The notes under the pieces: model-generated
Told to the model about the DNA's origin: nothing
Databases searched by the model: none
The model's input: only the letters and a program-made list of their open reading frames with translations
Assembly: GCF_007752135.1 (NCBI RefSeq)
Contig: NZ_CP036298.1
Location: 5,270,001-5,334,000 of the forward strand
DNA length: 64,000 bases
Direction: 5' to 3'
Source: Aureliella helgolandensis
GTDB lineage: Bacteria > Planctomycetota > Planctomycetia > Pirellulales > Pirellulaceae
Position numbers and translations under genes: made by a program
Shown here: positions 24,807-33,946 of the stretch, piece by piece
Layout of the letters: every line of letters begins with the position of its first letter
How positions within the stretch are numbered: position 1 is the first letter of the stretch

Positions 24807-26171
24807 ATGCGTACTCGATTTTTCACGATACACCCCACAAGCCTGCTGGCTTTGCTGCTGAACGCGATATTTGCAGTGATACCGACGCTTGGGCAGGGGC
24901 TGCATGCTCCACCTCCTGGAGCCGAGCGGCCAACGAATATGCCCCTCCAATCCCCCGGGGCACTGGCCTCCCCAAGACCGCTGCTCGCGATCGAGGAACT
25001 CGGTCGAGCCCCATTGTCCAATTACGGCTCGCTGGAGTCGGTCGTGCAAGCCATGCGAGCTCATCGTCCGCTCGACTTGACGGTTCAACAATGGAGGCAG
25101 CAACATCCCCATGCCAAGTACGACCAGTGGGCACAGGCAGCGCGCCGCGTCTTAGCCAACGGATTGCATTACGATTCGGGCCCTCTCGACCTCAATGCAA
25201 TTACCACCGATCGTTGGGAAACCGATGATTTCGTACGTGAAACTATCGAATTCAATACGGCTCCATGGTTTCGCGTTCCTGGATATTTTTACACGCCTAA
25301 GAATGTCCCCCTCCCGGCACCAGCTCTAGTCGTATTTCATGAATGGGGTGGTCCCATGCTGTTCGGTGCAGATCGTGTTTCAGGTGAATCATTGCATCCA
25401 GCCATCACACAACACCGGCAAAAATATACGAGCGGACGCGCGTTGGCGGACTGGTACGCAGCACAGGGCTATGCCGTCATCGTAATTGACGCCTATCACT
25501 TCGGTCGTCGTGCTCCGCGTGGGTTGCGTGGCCTGCCAGAAAGCTACGATCCTTCGCAATTAGACACCGAAACACTCAATCGCTATGACGCAATTGTTCG
25601 GCAGCAGCTGTACACCGGTGTTCGTGAACTAAATTGGGCAGGCACGACTTGGGCAGGAGTCAATTACGGAGACGATAGCCGCTGCATCGACTATTTGGTT
25701 TCGCGTCCTGAAGTTGATCCCAAGCGGATTGGATGCACCGGATTGTCAGGAGGAGGCTGGCGCACGAACATTCTGGCCGCCCTCGATCCACGTATTAAAG
25801 CCGCCGTCTCCGTCGGCTGGATGACAACGGGAGATACGCAACAAGCCTACAACCTCTCGGGGGCCGTCGGAACATTTTGCCTGCTGCCAGGTGTATGGGA
25901 CCGGATAGACATTCCTGACCTAGTGTGCATGGCTGCTCCCAAAGCAGTCATGGTTGTCAGTGGAACCAACGATGACCTTTTCCCGCCGCTCGGCCAGCGC
26001 GACGCTGCGGAGCAAATTTCAGCCGCCTACGAGTGGGCCGGATCGAAAGAGCGATTTCGCAATTACGCGCCAGCCAAAACTCACTGCTACGACGCGGAGA
26101 TTCAGGCACAAGCCCTCGCCTGGTTTGATCAGTATCTCAAAGCTACCAAGGCACCGAACTCCAATCCATAA
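24807..26171 (+). CDS. secreted alpha/beta hydrolase (esterase, dienelactone hydrolase-like)
   Basis: 454 residues with an N-terminal signal peptide (LLALLLNAIFAVIPTLG). The hydrolase part begins near 150: RVPGYFYTPKNVPLPAPALVV (quoted in part: PGYFYTPKN), HEWGGP, IVIDAYHFGRRAP, the nucleophile elbow GLSGGGWRT, the acid NDDLFPP and the His in AKTHCYD, so a complete Ser-Asp-His triad. Proteins of this plan in planctomycetes are annotated as acetylxylan-esterase or DLH-like; they would remove acyl groups from polysaccharides or small esters outside the cytoplasm. A Pro-rich linker follows the signal. No operon partner; a repeat-filled gap follows. Confidence 0.87.
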   Translation: MRTRFFTIHPTSLLALLLNAIFAVIPTLGQGLHAPPPGAERPTNMPLQSPGALASPRPLLAIEELGRAPLSNYGSLESVVQAMRAHRPLDLTVQQWRQQHPHAKYDQWAQAARRVLANGLHYDSGPLDLNAITTDRWETDDFVRETIEFNTAPWFRVPGYFYTPKNVPLPAPALVVFHEWGGPMLFGADRVSGESLHPAITQHRQKYTSGRALADWYAAQGYAVIVIDAYHFGRRAPRGLRGLPESYDPSQLDTETLNRYDAIVRQQLYTGVRELNWAGTTWAGVNYGDDSRCIDYLVSRPEVDPKRIGCTGLSGGGWRTNILAALDPRIKAAVSVGWMTTGDTQQAYNLSGAVGTFCLLPGVWDRIDIPDLVCMAAPKAVMVVSGTNDDLFPPLGQRDAAEQISAAYEWAGSKERFRNYAPAKTHCYDAEIQAQALAWFDQYLKATKAPNSNP

Positions 26172-26784
26172 ACCTGCGGCTGTTAAAATAGTAACCCGCC
26201 GCGTGAGCAAGGACAAAAAAACACCCCCTCGCTTGCGAGCTCAACTCTACCGCACCTCTCGCCGCATGCCAGCGCGTTGATGCAAGAACATTTTCAATTT
26301 CACCGCAAAGGCAACATCCCCATCCTCCCTGTAGCGACGACAAATCCTCCTTGCTTACGCAGCGGGTTGCGATTGCAAAAAAGAAGTAGTGAGGAAAAAC
26401 GAAAGAAGCGACCACCGGCGTACATGTTCGCTACGATCGCAAACCGCTGCATGACGGGCAACTGAAACAGTCCCTCGCAGCGTGACGGCTGTTAAAATAG
26501 TAACCCGCCGCGTCAGCAAGGATAGGTGGTCGCCACTACAGGGCGATTAGGGACGCTACCGTCACGCTAAAACTCAAGACGCGATTAAATCAACAGCCCG
26601 GTGAGCAAGGACAGAAGACACCCCCTCGCTTGCGAGCTCAACACTACCGCACCTCTCGCCGCATGCCAGCGTATTGATGCAAGAACGTTTTCAGTTTCAC
26701 CGCAAAGGCAACATCACCATCCCCCTGTAGCAACAAACACTCCTCCTTGCTTACGCAGCGGGTTGCGATTGCAATAGGACGCTG
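26172..26784. repeat. duplicated REP-like repeat block
   Basis: The gap is built of two units. Each has the forward core AACCCGCCGCGTNAGCAAGG (26194 and 26502) and ends with the reverse core TCCTTGCTTACGCAGCGGGT (26348 and 26744). A 157-bp stretch at 26222-26378 reappears at 26618-26774 with only scattered changes. The second unit also contains the CAGCCCGGTGAGCAAGGA variant near 26594. Forward and reverse cores can pair, so the RNA or single strand could fold into very long hairpins. No gene is present. Confidence 0.88.
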
Positions 26785-26845
26785 ATGTTTGGCGGCTATT
26801 CTCTGTTTCTTAGAGTCATACTCCAACTCAAGGTTTCCATTGCTG

Positions 26846-27868
26846 ATGCTCGATCTTCATTCCATCGTGTCTCTCGCACAAGAGACTGTTTCCTTAGCTT
26901 GTCGGCGATTAGGGGCATGTTGCATTCTCCTGGCAACAATCTGCATCAGTACCTCCGCTCGGAGTACGCTGCGGGGTGACGAGATCTCGACCAGTGGCAC
27001 TATGTCGACTATCTCCAATGCTCAAGGAGTGACCATCTTAGAGGGAATTCACCCAGTGCTATGCTACCAACGCGCAGTCACTTCCCAACGCGGGCAATGG
27101 CCTCGGGCCAATTACGTGCACCCACTCTACGATTTAGATGGTGAGTGTCTTACCGAAGATTTCCCGACCGACCATGGCCATCAGCGTGGAGTGTATTGGG
27201 CCTGGCATCAAGTATTGGTCGATGATCAACCGATGGGAGATGCTTGGACCTGCACCGATTTCCAGTGGGATGTGCGCGAGGTCAAGACCGAGACGACCTC
27301 CGATCGAGCTACGATTCAGGCGAGCGTGTTCTGGAAGTCTCCAGCCCTTCAAGATCAAGCAGGACAACTACGGCGACTGGTACAAGAGCAAACGACTATC
27401 GTTGTTCACCAGCAACATCAAGATGTTCGCTGGATCGACTTTACTATCGAGCTGTCTGCATTAGTAGAGGGTGTGAAAATCGGCGGATCGGAGGATGACA
27501 AGGGCTACGGAGGTTTCTCGGCCCGCCTCAAACTCTCCGATCAAACAGTGTTCACTGGAACGGAGGGCCCCATCGAGCCCACAATGAATGCCATCGAGGC
27601 TGGAGCTGCCATCGATACGTCCAATGCAACTGGAGGAGTGTCCATCTTCCCCCACCCTGAAAACCCAGGTTTTCCGACTCCTTGGATTTTAAGGCAAAGC
27701 CGAAGTATGCAAAATGCAGTCTACCCAGGCCGTTCGCCGGTCCAACTCTCGCAAACGGAACCACTCGTACTCCGCTACCGACTCGGGATTCATCGAGGCA
27801 CCTGGGACGCTGCGAAAATCAGCGACTACCAGCAGGCCTATCAAGCCCAATGCGAGTCGCCAAATTGA
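26846..27868 (+). CDS. DUF6807/PmoA-like secreted protein
   Basis: 340 residues with a hydrophobic N-terminal export signal (LGACCILLATICIS). The conserved core reads RANYVHPLYDLDGECL, then FPTDHGHQRGVYWAWHQV, then GYGGFSARL and RSMQNAVYPGRSP near the C-terminus. This is the pattern of the DUF6807 family, called 'PmoA family' in annotation pipelines although it is unrelated to methane monooxygenase. Such genes are abundant in planctomycetes and lie near sulfatases, oxidoreductases and glycosidases; the biochemical role is unknown. The ATG at 26846 gives a normal signal peptide with an AAGG upstream; a TTG at 26789 is less likely. Confidence 0.82.
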   Translation: MLDLHSIVSLAQETVSLACRRLGACCILLATICISTSARSTLRGDEISTSGTMSTISNAQGVTILEGIHPVLCYQRAVTSQRGQWPRANYVHPLYDLDGECLTEDFPTDHGHQRGVYWAWHQVLVDDQPMGDAWTCTDFQWDVREVKTETTSDRATIQASVFWKSPALQDQAGQLRRLVQEQTTIVVHQQHQDVRWIDFTIELSALVEGVKIGGSEDDKGYGGFSARLKLSDQTVFTGTEGPIEPTMNAIEAGAAIDTSNATGGVSIFPHPENPGFPTPWILRQSRSMQNAVYPGRSPVQLSQTEPLVLRYRLGIHRGTWDAAKISDYQQAYQAQCESPN

Positions 27869-28309
27869 AAAAGAAATAGCTGCGATCAAGCTCTCAACGC
27901 CAACCTCCGGATCCTTCCAAACATCTCGCGGTAGCTGGTGGACTTGGACGCTGTATTTTTGAGCTTCACTTGGCCTCAAAGTACGCCGCGAATACCGCGA
28001 AAGGTGCCCATAAAAGGTAGCGGGCACGGTAATCGGCCGGTCGCGATTTCCGAATTGTTGCGTCATTAGTGAACAAGCAAGCATGCCATTTCTTGCTGCT
28101 GGGCAAGCCTCTTTCGAGCCCCTCTCAAGCGATCGTTTGCAGGGGATCCCCTCGCTTCTTTTCGATAGCGCTAATTCCTGCAAAGCGATTTTTCGCTGTT
28201 GAGAAGTCTAAGTTGCCGAGAACACCGTTTTCCATACCGCCGCGTGCAAGCTCCGTCTCGCTGCAAAGACCGCGGCTAATAGGTGCAGTTCATCCACAAT
28301 TACGTTGGA
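27869..28309. other. intergenic, no gene seen
   Basis: 441 bp between convergent genes. No recognised repeat, terminator or gene. A minus frame covering 27689-28183 mostly overlaps the preceding gene and is rejected. Confidence 0.4.
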
Positions 28310-29044
28310 TTACTTCTTCGCGTCCATCTGGCGGACACCGTGAAAATCGAGTTCTCCACTGTCTCCATTGATGGCGTATTCCATGGTACCGGCCAATTTC
28401 GAACCATAGGGACGCCCCTTGACCGATAGCGCTAAATCACTTCCCTCATACTGCAAATCAAGCGCATAGTGGAGATGATTCTTTTCAAGTTTAATGCCTT
28501 TGGCCTCCACCTTATCACCGTCCTGAGTCTTCACCACAATTGCAATCTGTTCACCCTTCTTGGTGACTTTCAACTCCGACTTCAGTTCCCCATCGGGAGT
28601 TTCGACGACGACGTCCCAAGTACCTAGCAGGTCAGCAGCTTCGACCGAGCGTTCCGCTTTCCAGGGAAATTCACGAGCACCTTCGTCCGATTTGAATTCG
28701 ATATTCCCAGCTAAGTGATCGCCATCGATTTCGCCGCGAAACGCACCATGAATTTCACGCTCCTGCATTTCAAATTTGATTTTTAGCTGCAGTTCGTTCC
28801 CCTTGATACTTCCCTCCAAGACCTTAATTTCGCGATCATTGGCTACCAGGATGCCGGTAACCTTCCCCTTGGGATCTGCATCCAAGCTCAGAGCACTTTT
28901 GATCGTATTGCCGTTGCCGTCGAACGTCCATCGCCAAGTACCGGACGGATCAACGTTCTTTAGTTTGGTGTCCTGCGCCAACAGGCCCGTTGACGTGAAA
29001 CAACAAATGCTGGACAAGATGACGAATTGTAAGAGGTTCTTCAT
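28310..29044 (-). CDS. secreted protein of two lipocalin-like repeats
   Basis: 244 residues, not assigned to a named family. A signal peptide (LLQFVILSSICCFTSTGLLA) is followed by two similar beta-rich halves: DPSGTWRWTFDGNGNTIKS...KVTGILV and LLGTWDVVVETPDGELKS...KVTKKGEQI, each opening with G-T-W and later showing KGNELQLKI or KLEKNHLHY and GEIDGDHLAG or GSKLAGTM. This internal duplication suggests two small beta-barrels binding a hydrophobic or polymeric ligand. Single gene; strongly charged with high Lys, Glu and Asp. Function unknown. Confidence 0.75.
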   Translation of the reverse strand: MKNLLQFVILSSICCFTSTGLLAQDTKLKNVDPSGTWRWTFDGNGNTIKSALSLDADPKGKVTGILVANDREIKVLEGSIKGNELQLKIKFEMQEREIHGAFRGEIDGDHLAGNIEFKSDEGAREFPWKAERSVEAADLLGTWDVVVETPDGELKSELKVTKKGEQIAIVVKTQDGDKVEAKGIKLEKNHLHYALDLQYEGSDLALSVKGRPYGSKLAGTMEYAINGDSGELDFHGVRQMDAKK

Positions 29045-29172
29045 AGATGACTCCAGGGTGTGGGGCTCTTATGTCGGTCGCCGAAACAGCAGCCGACACC
29101 AGGCAATCGTTCCCAACTTCGCTTGGCGAATCGGGGATCGATTGCGTAGGATTAAAACGGGTTAGCAGCCTT

Positions 29173-29413
29173 CTAGTGCTTCATCTAGATTTAAATTCTC
29201 TAGTCGGTGCAGGCCTGGAGCTGCCAGCGGTTTTCCGGGTGGACCTCTTGCACACAATCCTTGCAATGCTGTGATGCCTGGTACCGTAAGGAGCGATTGT
29301 ATTAATCAAGATGCAGGTAGTTCAACAAGCAGGCTACAATGGCTTGGCCCCACGGGCTGTGCCCATTCTACATAAGGCTGCAACCCGAAACTTAAATCTA
29401 GATGAAGCACTAG
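29173..29413. mobile_element. 241-bp MITE-like element with 22-bp perfect inverted repeats
   Basis: The termini are perfect inverted repeats of 22 bp (core AGTGCTTCATCTAGATTTAA at the left, its complement at the right). Both outer edges are CTAG, which could be a 4-bp YTAR-type target duplication as with the IS701-like element in this window. The inside, about 197 bp, has no coding capacity. This looks like a non-autonomous element mobilised in trans, but its ends differ from the IS at 862-2301. Confidence 0.75.
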
Positions 29414-29589
29414 TTGCCGGTCGTCATAATACACTCTTCTAGGAGGGTTCGAACCGACTTTATGTATCAATTCGGTAACACTTTGCCACCGTCAACGAAC
29501 CAACAGACAGTTTGCCTGCCCCGGATTTACTAAGTGTTCGAGGTTCTGTGGGCCCTCCGTCCACAATATCGTCCCACCTTGCCGGCTTG

Positions 29590-29720
29590 TTGGCATAGCA
29601 ACCCGCTGCATGGGCAAGGAAGGTTGGTTCCGCCATAGCGCAATCCGGGGCACAGCCTATGGCTTGGAACAAACATCGCACTTGAATCGACAGCCTGGCG
29701 AGCAAGCAAGCGTCGTTGGC
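29590..29720. repeat. diverged REP-like repeat copy
   Basis: Shows AACCCGCTGCATGGGCAAGGA near 29599 and CAGCCTGGCGAGCAAGCAAG near 29690, i.e. the same pair of ends as in the 10.9-kb copy, with several changes. Confidence 0.65.
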
Positions 29721-29868
29721 GCATGCGAGTGATTGGGGACTACCTGTACGGTACAACGGAATAGCCTACTCAATCAACGAGCTATTGAGCTGCTAGTTAT
29801 CATGAAGCTGGCTGTCAGTTAGATTTGGGAGTTCGCGATACTGCTACACGCCGGAGCCATGCTGGGAC

Positions 29869-31461
29869 TCACCCATCTTGAGTTCCAGGCAGCTTGCCAA
29901 ACACGGACTTTAAGTCTTTGACTTTTGTAATACGGATCGTACCTCCTTGCTCTGCCCCATCACCGGTCAATGTAATGGGGGTTCCACAGTGATAGGCTAG
30001 GTTGAACTGATGGAAATCACGGAACTCAACATCCACCCGCACAGCCGGTTGGCCCTCGACATCGACGTAAAAGATTTTGGCTTCATTCAAGTCGTCCGAC
30101 ATTCGCAAACGGCCTTGCACCGTAACGCTTCCCGCCTCCTCTTGCTTTACCCAACTCGCAAACGGACGCTCTTGGAAAAATTCGATAGGGCCGCCATCTA
30201 AGCCTGCCAGCGGTTCAGATGCGGTTGCATACGTATCAATATCGACCCCAAAGGCATCTAGCAGGGCCAGATGCAACTTGCCAACGGGTTGATTCTCGGA
30301 ATAGCGGAGGTAACGCCCTGTCTTGAGCAGCCCACCGCCTTGGCCCGCGAGAATCATGGGAATACGCGTTACCGTATGATTATCACTATGCCCCATGCCC
30401 GAACCAAACATCACAATACTGTGATCAAGCAAGGTACCGTTGTGGTCCCTGTACGACTTGAGCTTGGTGAGCAAATAGTCAAATTTCTCCATGTGCCAAA
30501 CGCTGATTTTCAGTAGGGCATCGAGATTTTGACGCGAAAAGTTGCGAAAGAAGTGCGATAGATAGTGGTGTTGTTCGGTGATTCCCAAGAAATCGAAAAT
30601 CATCCGACTGTTGCTATTCCCCAGCATGTAGGTTACACACCTGGTCGAATCGGTCCACATTGCCAAGGCGATCAGGTCGAGCATTGTTTCAACCTGCTCG
30701 TTCAAGTTTCCAGCCCGCAAGGGTCGCTGTAGGTCGGAAAAGTCAATCTCGGTTTGCTTGTTCGCCTCACCGAATCTCTCCAGGCGTTTCTCCGTCTCAC
30801 GAACCACTCCCAAGTACTCATCGAGTGTTTGTCGATCCTCATAGCCTGCTTTACGTTCCAAGGACCGTGCGTCTTCCCCGACGCGATCGAGTAGGCTGCT
30901 CATCTCGCGCCGCTTCTGCGAATTCCCCAACGGGCTTCGAAACAAACGATCGAAAATGAGCTGGGGATCACTCTCGCGTGGGATAGCTTGTCCAGCGGAG
31001 TCGTAGGAAATATAGCTGCAACCAATCTGATTGGTGAACAGACCTTCCGTGGTTAACTCGAGCGAACGATGGGCAGTCGCTCCTCCGATCTTTTCAGCAA
31101 TCATTTGGTCGATCGACGCCGACTTCGTATTCGCATGGTGACCGCTAAGAAATCGGCGTGTCGAGTTCGCGTGAGATGCGAATCCAAAATCGCCAATGTT
31201 GTCCAAAATCAACAAGTCACGTTTGTGTTTTTCAAATGGTCTCATCAACGGTGACATGCGGAAATCATACTCAGCGCCACCATTGATATTCCAAGAAGGT
31301 GGATGGACCCCATTGGGCTTGAACAGCGACATGAATCGAACCGGTGGCTGCGGCGTCTCCCGGCCGAATGATGTGGATGTCATCAAATTCAGGAACGGCA
31401 ATGGCAATGCGACACCCGCAGAACCCCTCAGAAATGTCCGTCGTTGGATAGTTAGGCTCAT
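29869..31461 (-). CDS. DUF1552 domain protein, Tat-exported
   Basis: 530 residues. The N-terminus has a twin-arginine signal (RRTFLRGSAGVALPLPFL). The DUF1552 body shows FKPNGVHPPSWN, FASHANSTRRFLSGHHANT, SIDQMIAEKIG, QRREMSSLLDRVGEDARSLE (20 residues at about 190-209), HHYLSHF and MFGSGMGHSDNHT, features shared with the alkaline-phosphatase-like DUF1501/1552 proteins. The last 100 residues form an extra beta domain. DUF1552 genes nearly always follow a DUF1592-type cytochrome gene in planctomycetes, as here (22 bp gap, same strand), so both probably work as one exported complex. The reaction is not established. Confidence 0.9.
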   Translation of the reverse strand: MSLTIQRRTFLRGSAGVALPLPFLNLMTSTSFGRETPQPPVRFMSLFKPNGVHPPSWNINGGAEYDFRMSPLMRPFEKHKRDLLILDNIGDFGFASHANSTRRFLSGHHANTKSASIDQMIAEKIGGATAHRSLELTTEGLFTNQIGCSYISYDSAGQAIPRESDPQLIFDRLFRSPLGNSQKRREMSSLLDRVGEDARSLERKAGYEDRQTLDEYLGVVRETEKRLERFGEANKQTEIDFSDLQRPLRAGNLNEQVETMLDLIALAMWTDSTRCVTYMLGNSNSRMIFDFLGITEQHHYLSHFFRNFSRQNLDALLKISVWHMEKFDYLLTKLKSYRDHNGTLLDHSIVMFGSGMGHSDNHTVTRIPMILAGQGGGLLKTGRYLRYSENQPVGKLHLALLDAFGVDIDTYATASEPLAGLDGGPIEFFQERPFASWVKQEEAGSVTVQGRLRMSDDLNEAKIFYVDVEGQPAVRVDVEFRDFHQFNLAYHCGTPITLTGDGAEQGGTIRITKVKDLKSVFGKLPGTQDG

Positions 31462-31483
31462 CTTATCTCTGACTATTGAGAGT

Positions 31484-33427
31484 CTAGTTGGTGGGGTTGA
31501 TCGTTTCGCGAAACGGTAAGCTAAGCACTATCGCCTGAAATAGATCGCGATAGGATCCATTGCTGCGATCGAGATCCGACACAATCTGGTCAACAACCGG
31601 TTTGTCATGAATTTCCAACGCCCTACACAGCGCGTACGCCATCGTCCGCTCCACGATGTTGTGCAAGATAGCCCGCCGCTCACTCGATGCCAAAATACGC
31701 TTCAAGCCTTCCATGTCTTCAAACGGCTCTCCCGACGGGAGTCGCCCCGAAGTATCAATGCGGTCGCCAGAATCGGATACTGGCTTAACGACCTTGTTCT
31801 TCTTCGTCACGACCGATTGGCTCGGAGCCAGGTACGTCCCTGTCTGATCGTATCGCTGTAGGGCAAAACCAAGTGGATCAATTTTATCATGACATGATGC
31901 GCAAGTCGGGTTATTCCGATGCACTTCAAATCGTTGGCGAAAGGTTAACTCCTCGCCATCGCGATTCGGTGGTACGCTGCCAACATCCATGGGCGGGTCG
32001 GGAAGCTCGTCGCCCAGAATACGTTCTAAGATCCAAGTTCCTCGAAGCACTGGTCCCTGGTTCATTGCCAAAATGCCGGGCATGGTTAAGATCCCACCGC
32101 GTCCCAGGCTATGCTCAAGCTTGATTTTTTGAAGCCCAACAAATTCAACCTCAATCCCTTTCGCTTTCCGATAATCGGTCAATTGCTGGCGATCCCGACC
32201 GTAATGCTTGGCAATCAAGGGATTGATGAACGACACTTTGGAATCGATCAATTCCATGAGTGGACGATCTTCAGTGAACAAATAGTGCATGAAGTCGACG
32301 ACCTGTGCTTCCCAAGTCTGTCGCAGCGGATAGTTGTCGGTCGAGTGCTCGATTTCGCCAATCGTCAACCACTGATATGCAAAGTCTTCCGCGAGATGCC
32401 GCGACTTGGGCGATGCGAGCATGCGGTCAACCTGCGCCACGAGTACTTCGTATTCACTTAATGCATTCTGTTCCGCTAGTTTTACGAGCACAGCATCTGG
32501 AAGATCTCCCCACAAAAAGTACGAGAGTCGTTCCGCCAATTCGAAATCGTCAACTGGCTGTTGTCCTGGAACTCGTACCATCCGCAGACCACGATAGAGG
32601 AACGTCGGTGACATCAATACCGCCTTGAGCTCCGCTTTCACCACGTCGACTAGCTCTTCACTTTCATCTCGGTCAAGAACTCGTCGGATGATTGCATTCA
32701 GTTCAATTGGTGGGACTGGCCGCCGCAGAGCTCGCGGAACAAAACTCCGCAGTAGCCGTTCAGCCTGCTGTTCGGTAAAGCCGGGCTCCAACGGCCCCAC
32801 ATAAGCTTCCAACGCAAATCGGTTTTGAGGAGCGAAGAACTCGCTCAGCCCATGATCGACCAACAACGAATATTGATCCCAAATGACCGTCGTCAACGGA
32901 TTGCCATGGGTATCATTACGAAATCCACTCCGTCCAGGTGGATCATCGGGCAAAAGCTTTAACACCAGCGATTTTTGAACTTGCGTTTGTTCCGCTTCTA
33001 TAATGGACACTTCCAAGTCGAAGCCGAATAGCGAGCGAAGCGTGTTCCGATATTCGGTTGCCGATAGCCTTCTGGGGCGAAACGTCCCCGGTCGTGCCTC
33101 GACCGAGTCCACAAATCGCCGCTGGTACCAATCTAAGATTCGCGACCTTTCAATGTCGGTTGGTTGCGACTCTCCCTCGGGCGGCATATCTCGGTCGGTC
33201 AATCGTTCTGCGACGCTCTCCCAAACCCGAAAAGAAGCTTCGATTTGGTCGTCAGCCTGATATGCAGCGAGGTCAACTTCGCCTTGAGCGTCCACACCAC
33301 TGTGACAATCAATGCAGTACTTTGCCAGCACCGGCTGGATCTCCACCTCGAACTCATCCGCCAACACGCACTGACTCACGCCAGCAATTAGAGCACTGAA
33401 AACAAGGACGCAGTGGAGTGTGTTCAC
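31484..33427 (-). CDS. planctomycete cytochrome-like protein (DUF1587/1595/1592/1588/1585)
   Basis: 647 residues. A signal peptide (VLVFSALIAGVSQCVLA) precedes an N-terminal haem-type motif CIDCH (38-42), followed by the DUF1587 segment RRLSATEYRNTLRSLFG. The middle holds DUF1595/DUF1592 motifs (FELAERLSYFLWGDLPD, EDFAYQWL). Near the C-terminus DUF1588 has GTWILERILG and a second CASCH motif within RNNPTCASCHDKIDPLGFAL (20 residues), and DUF1585 closes with PSGEPFEDMEGLKRIL. Two CxxCH sites make a c-type cytochrome role in the periplasm likely. The start codon is GTG. It is upstream of, and surely co-transcribed with, the DUF1552 gene. Confidence 0.9.
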   Translation of the reverse strand: MNTLHCVLVFSALIAGVSQCVLADEFEVEIQPVLAKYCIDCHSGVDAQGEVDLAAYQADDQIEASFRVWESVAERLTDRDMPPEGESQPTDIERSRILDWYQRRFVDSVEARPGTFRPRRLSATEYRNTLRSLFGFDLEVSIIEAEQTQVQKSLVLKLLPDDPPGRSGFRNDTHGNPLTTVIWDQYSLLVDHGLSEFFAPQNRFALEAYVGPLEPGFTEQQAERLLRSFVPRALRRPVPPIELNAIIRRVLDRDESEELVDVVKAELKAVLMSPTFLYRGLRMVRVPGQQPVDDFELAERLSYFLWGDLPDAVLVKLAEQNALSEYEVLVAQVDRMLASPKSRHLAEDFAYQWLTIGEIEHSTDNYPLRQTWEAQVVDFMHYLFTEDRPLMELIDSKVSFINPLIAKHYGRDRQQLTDYRKAKGIEVEFVGLQKIKLEHSLGRGGILTMPGILAMNQGPVLRGTWILERILGDELPDPPMDVGSVPPNRDGEELTFRQRFEVHRNNPTCASCHDKIDPLGFALQRYDQTGTYLAPSQSVVTKKNKVVKPVSDSGDRIDTSGRLPSGEPFEDMEGLKRILASSERRAILHNIVERTMAYALCRALEIHDKPVVDQIVSDLDRSNGSYRDLFQAIVLSLPFRETINPTN

Positions 33428-33946
33428 AACTGGGTGGGCAATGACGGTGTGGGGAAGAAAGTTTAATAACGCTGGAGCGGCCGCAACGAACTAAATCGGA
33501 ATAACACTTACAAAACTCTTGCGCGAGCTAGTCCTCGGAAGCTTGACCGCCCGCAGACGCAGCATCACCATCTCCTCGCAACCTACTACGAATTGTCACT
33601 CATTTTAAGTCAGTCTACAAGCACGAAATCTGACTCGCCATATTTTACCACAACCTCTCGGGGAGCTCGGGCTCCTACGCCAGTAGCCCAAAGCCGTTGA
33701 GGCCGTTGCGGCAGGCCCGAAGCGGAATTCAGCTGGAAGCGTGCGCGGGGTATAGGCCCGCACAAGCCCAACGGAAGCCGAAGCATCGGCATTGCCGCGA
33801 ACGAAAGCACCAAGAAGTGCCCTGCGCTTCCGCCGGGCTTGCCCCGGATCGGAGCGCACAACTGGTGGCTACCATTCGTTCAATTCCGCCCTCGAGTGCC
33901 GCAAGCCCGACAACGATTGTGCTTGAGGAGTGTTCGATCCTCGCGC
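33428..33946. other. intergenic, no gene seen
   Basis: 519 bp between the cytochrome-like gene and the hydrolase that ends at 33947. The GC-rich part at about 33660-33860 gives several short open frames on both strands without recognisable motifs; it may be a decayed repeat or coding remnant. Confidence 0.35.

Larger units (their letters stand above)
29045..29868. other. long gap with a MITE-like element and repeat remnants
   Basis: 824 bp without a gene. It contains the 241-bp terminal-inverted-repeat element (29173-29413) and, at about 29595-29715, a diverged copy of the REP-like family. The promoter of the gene at 28310-29044 lies in its left end. Confidence 0.5.

Noticed and set aside
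27689-28183. 164-codon minus frame
   Set aside because: Largely overlaps the end of the DUF6807-like gene and shows no motif.
29420-29460. tRNA-like GGTTCGAACC segment
   Set aside because: No matching acceptor or anticodon stem could be drawn around it.
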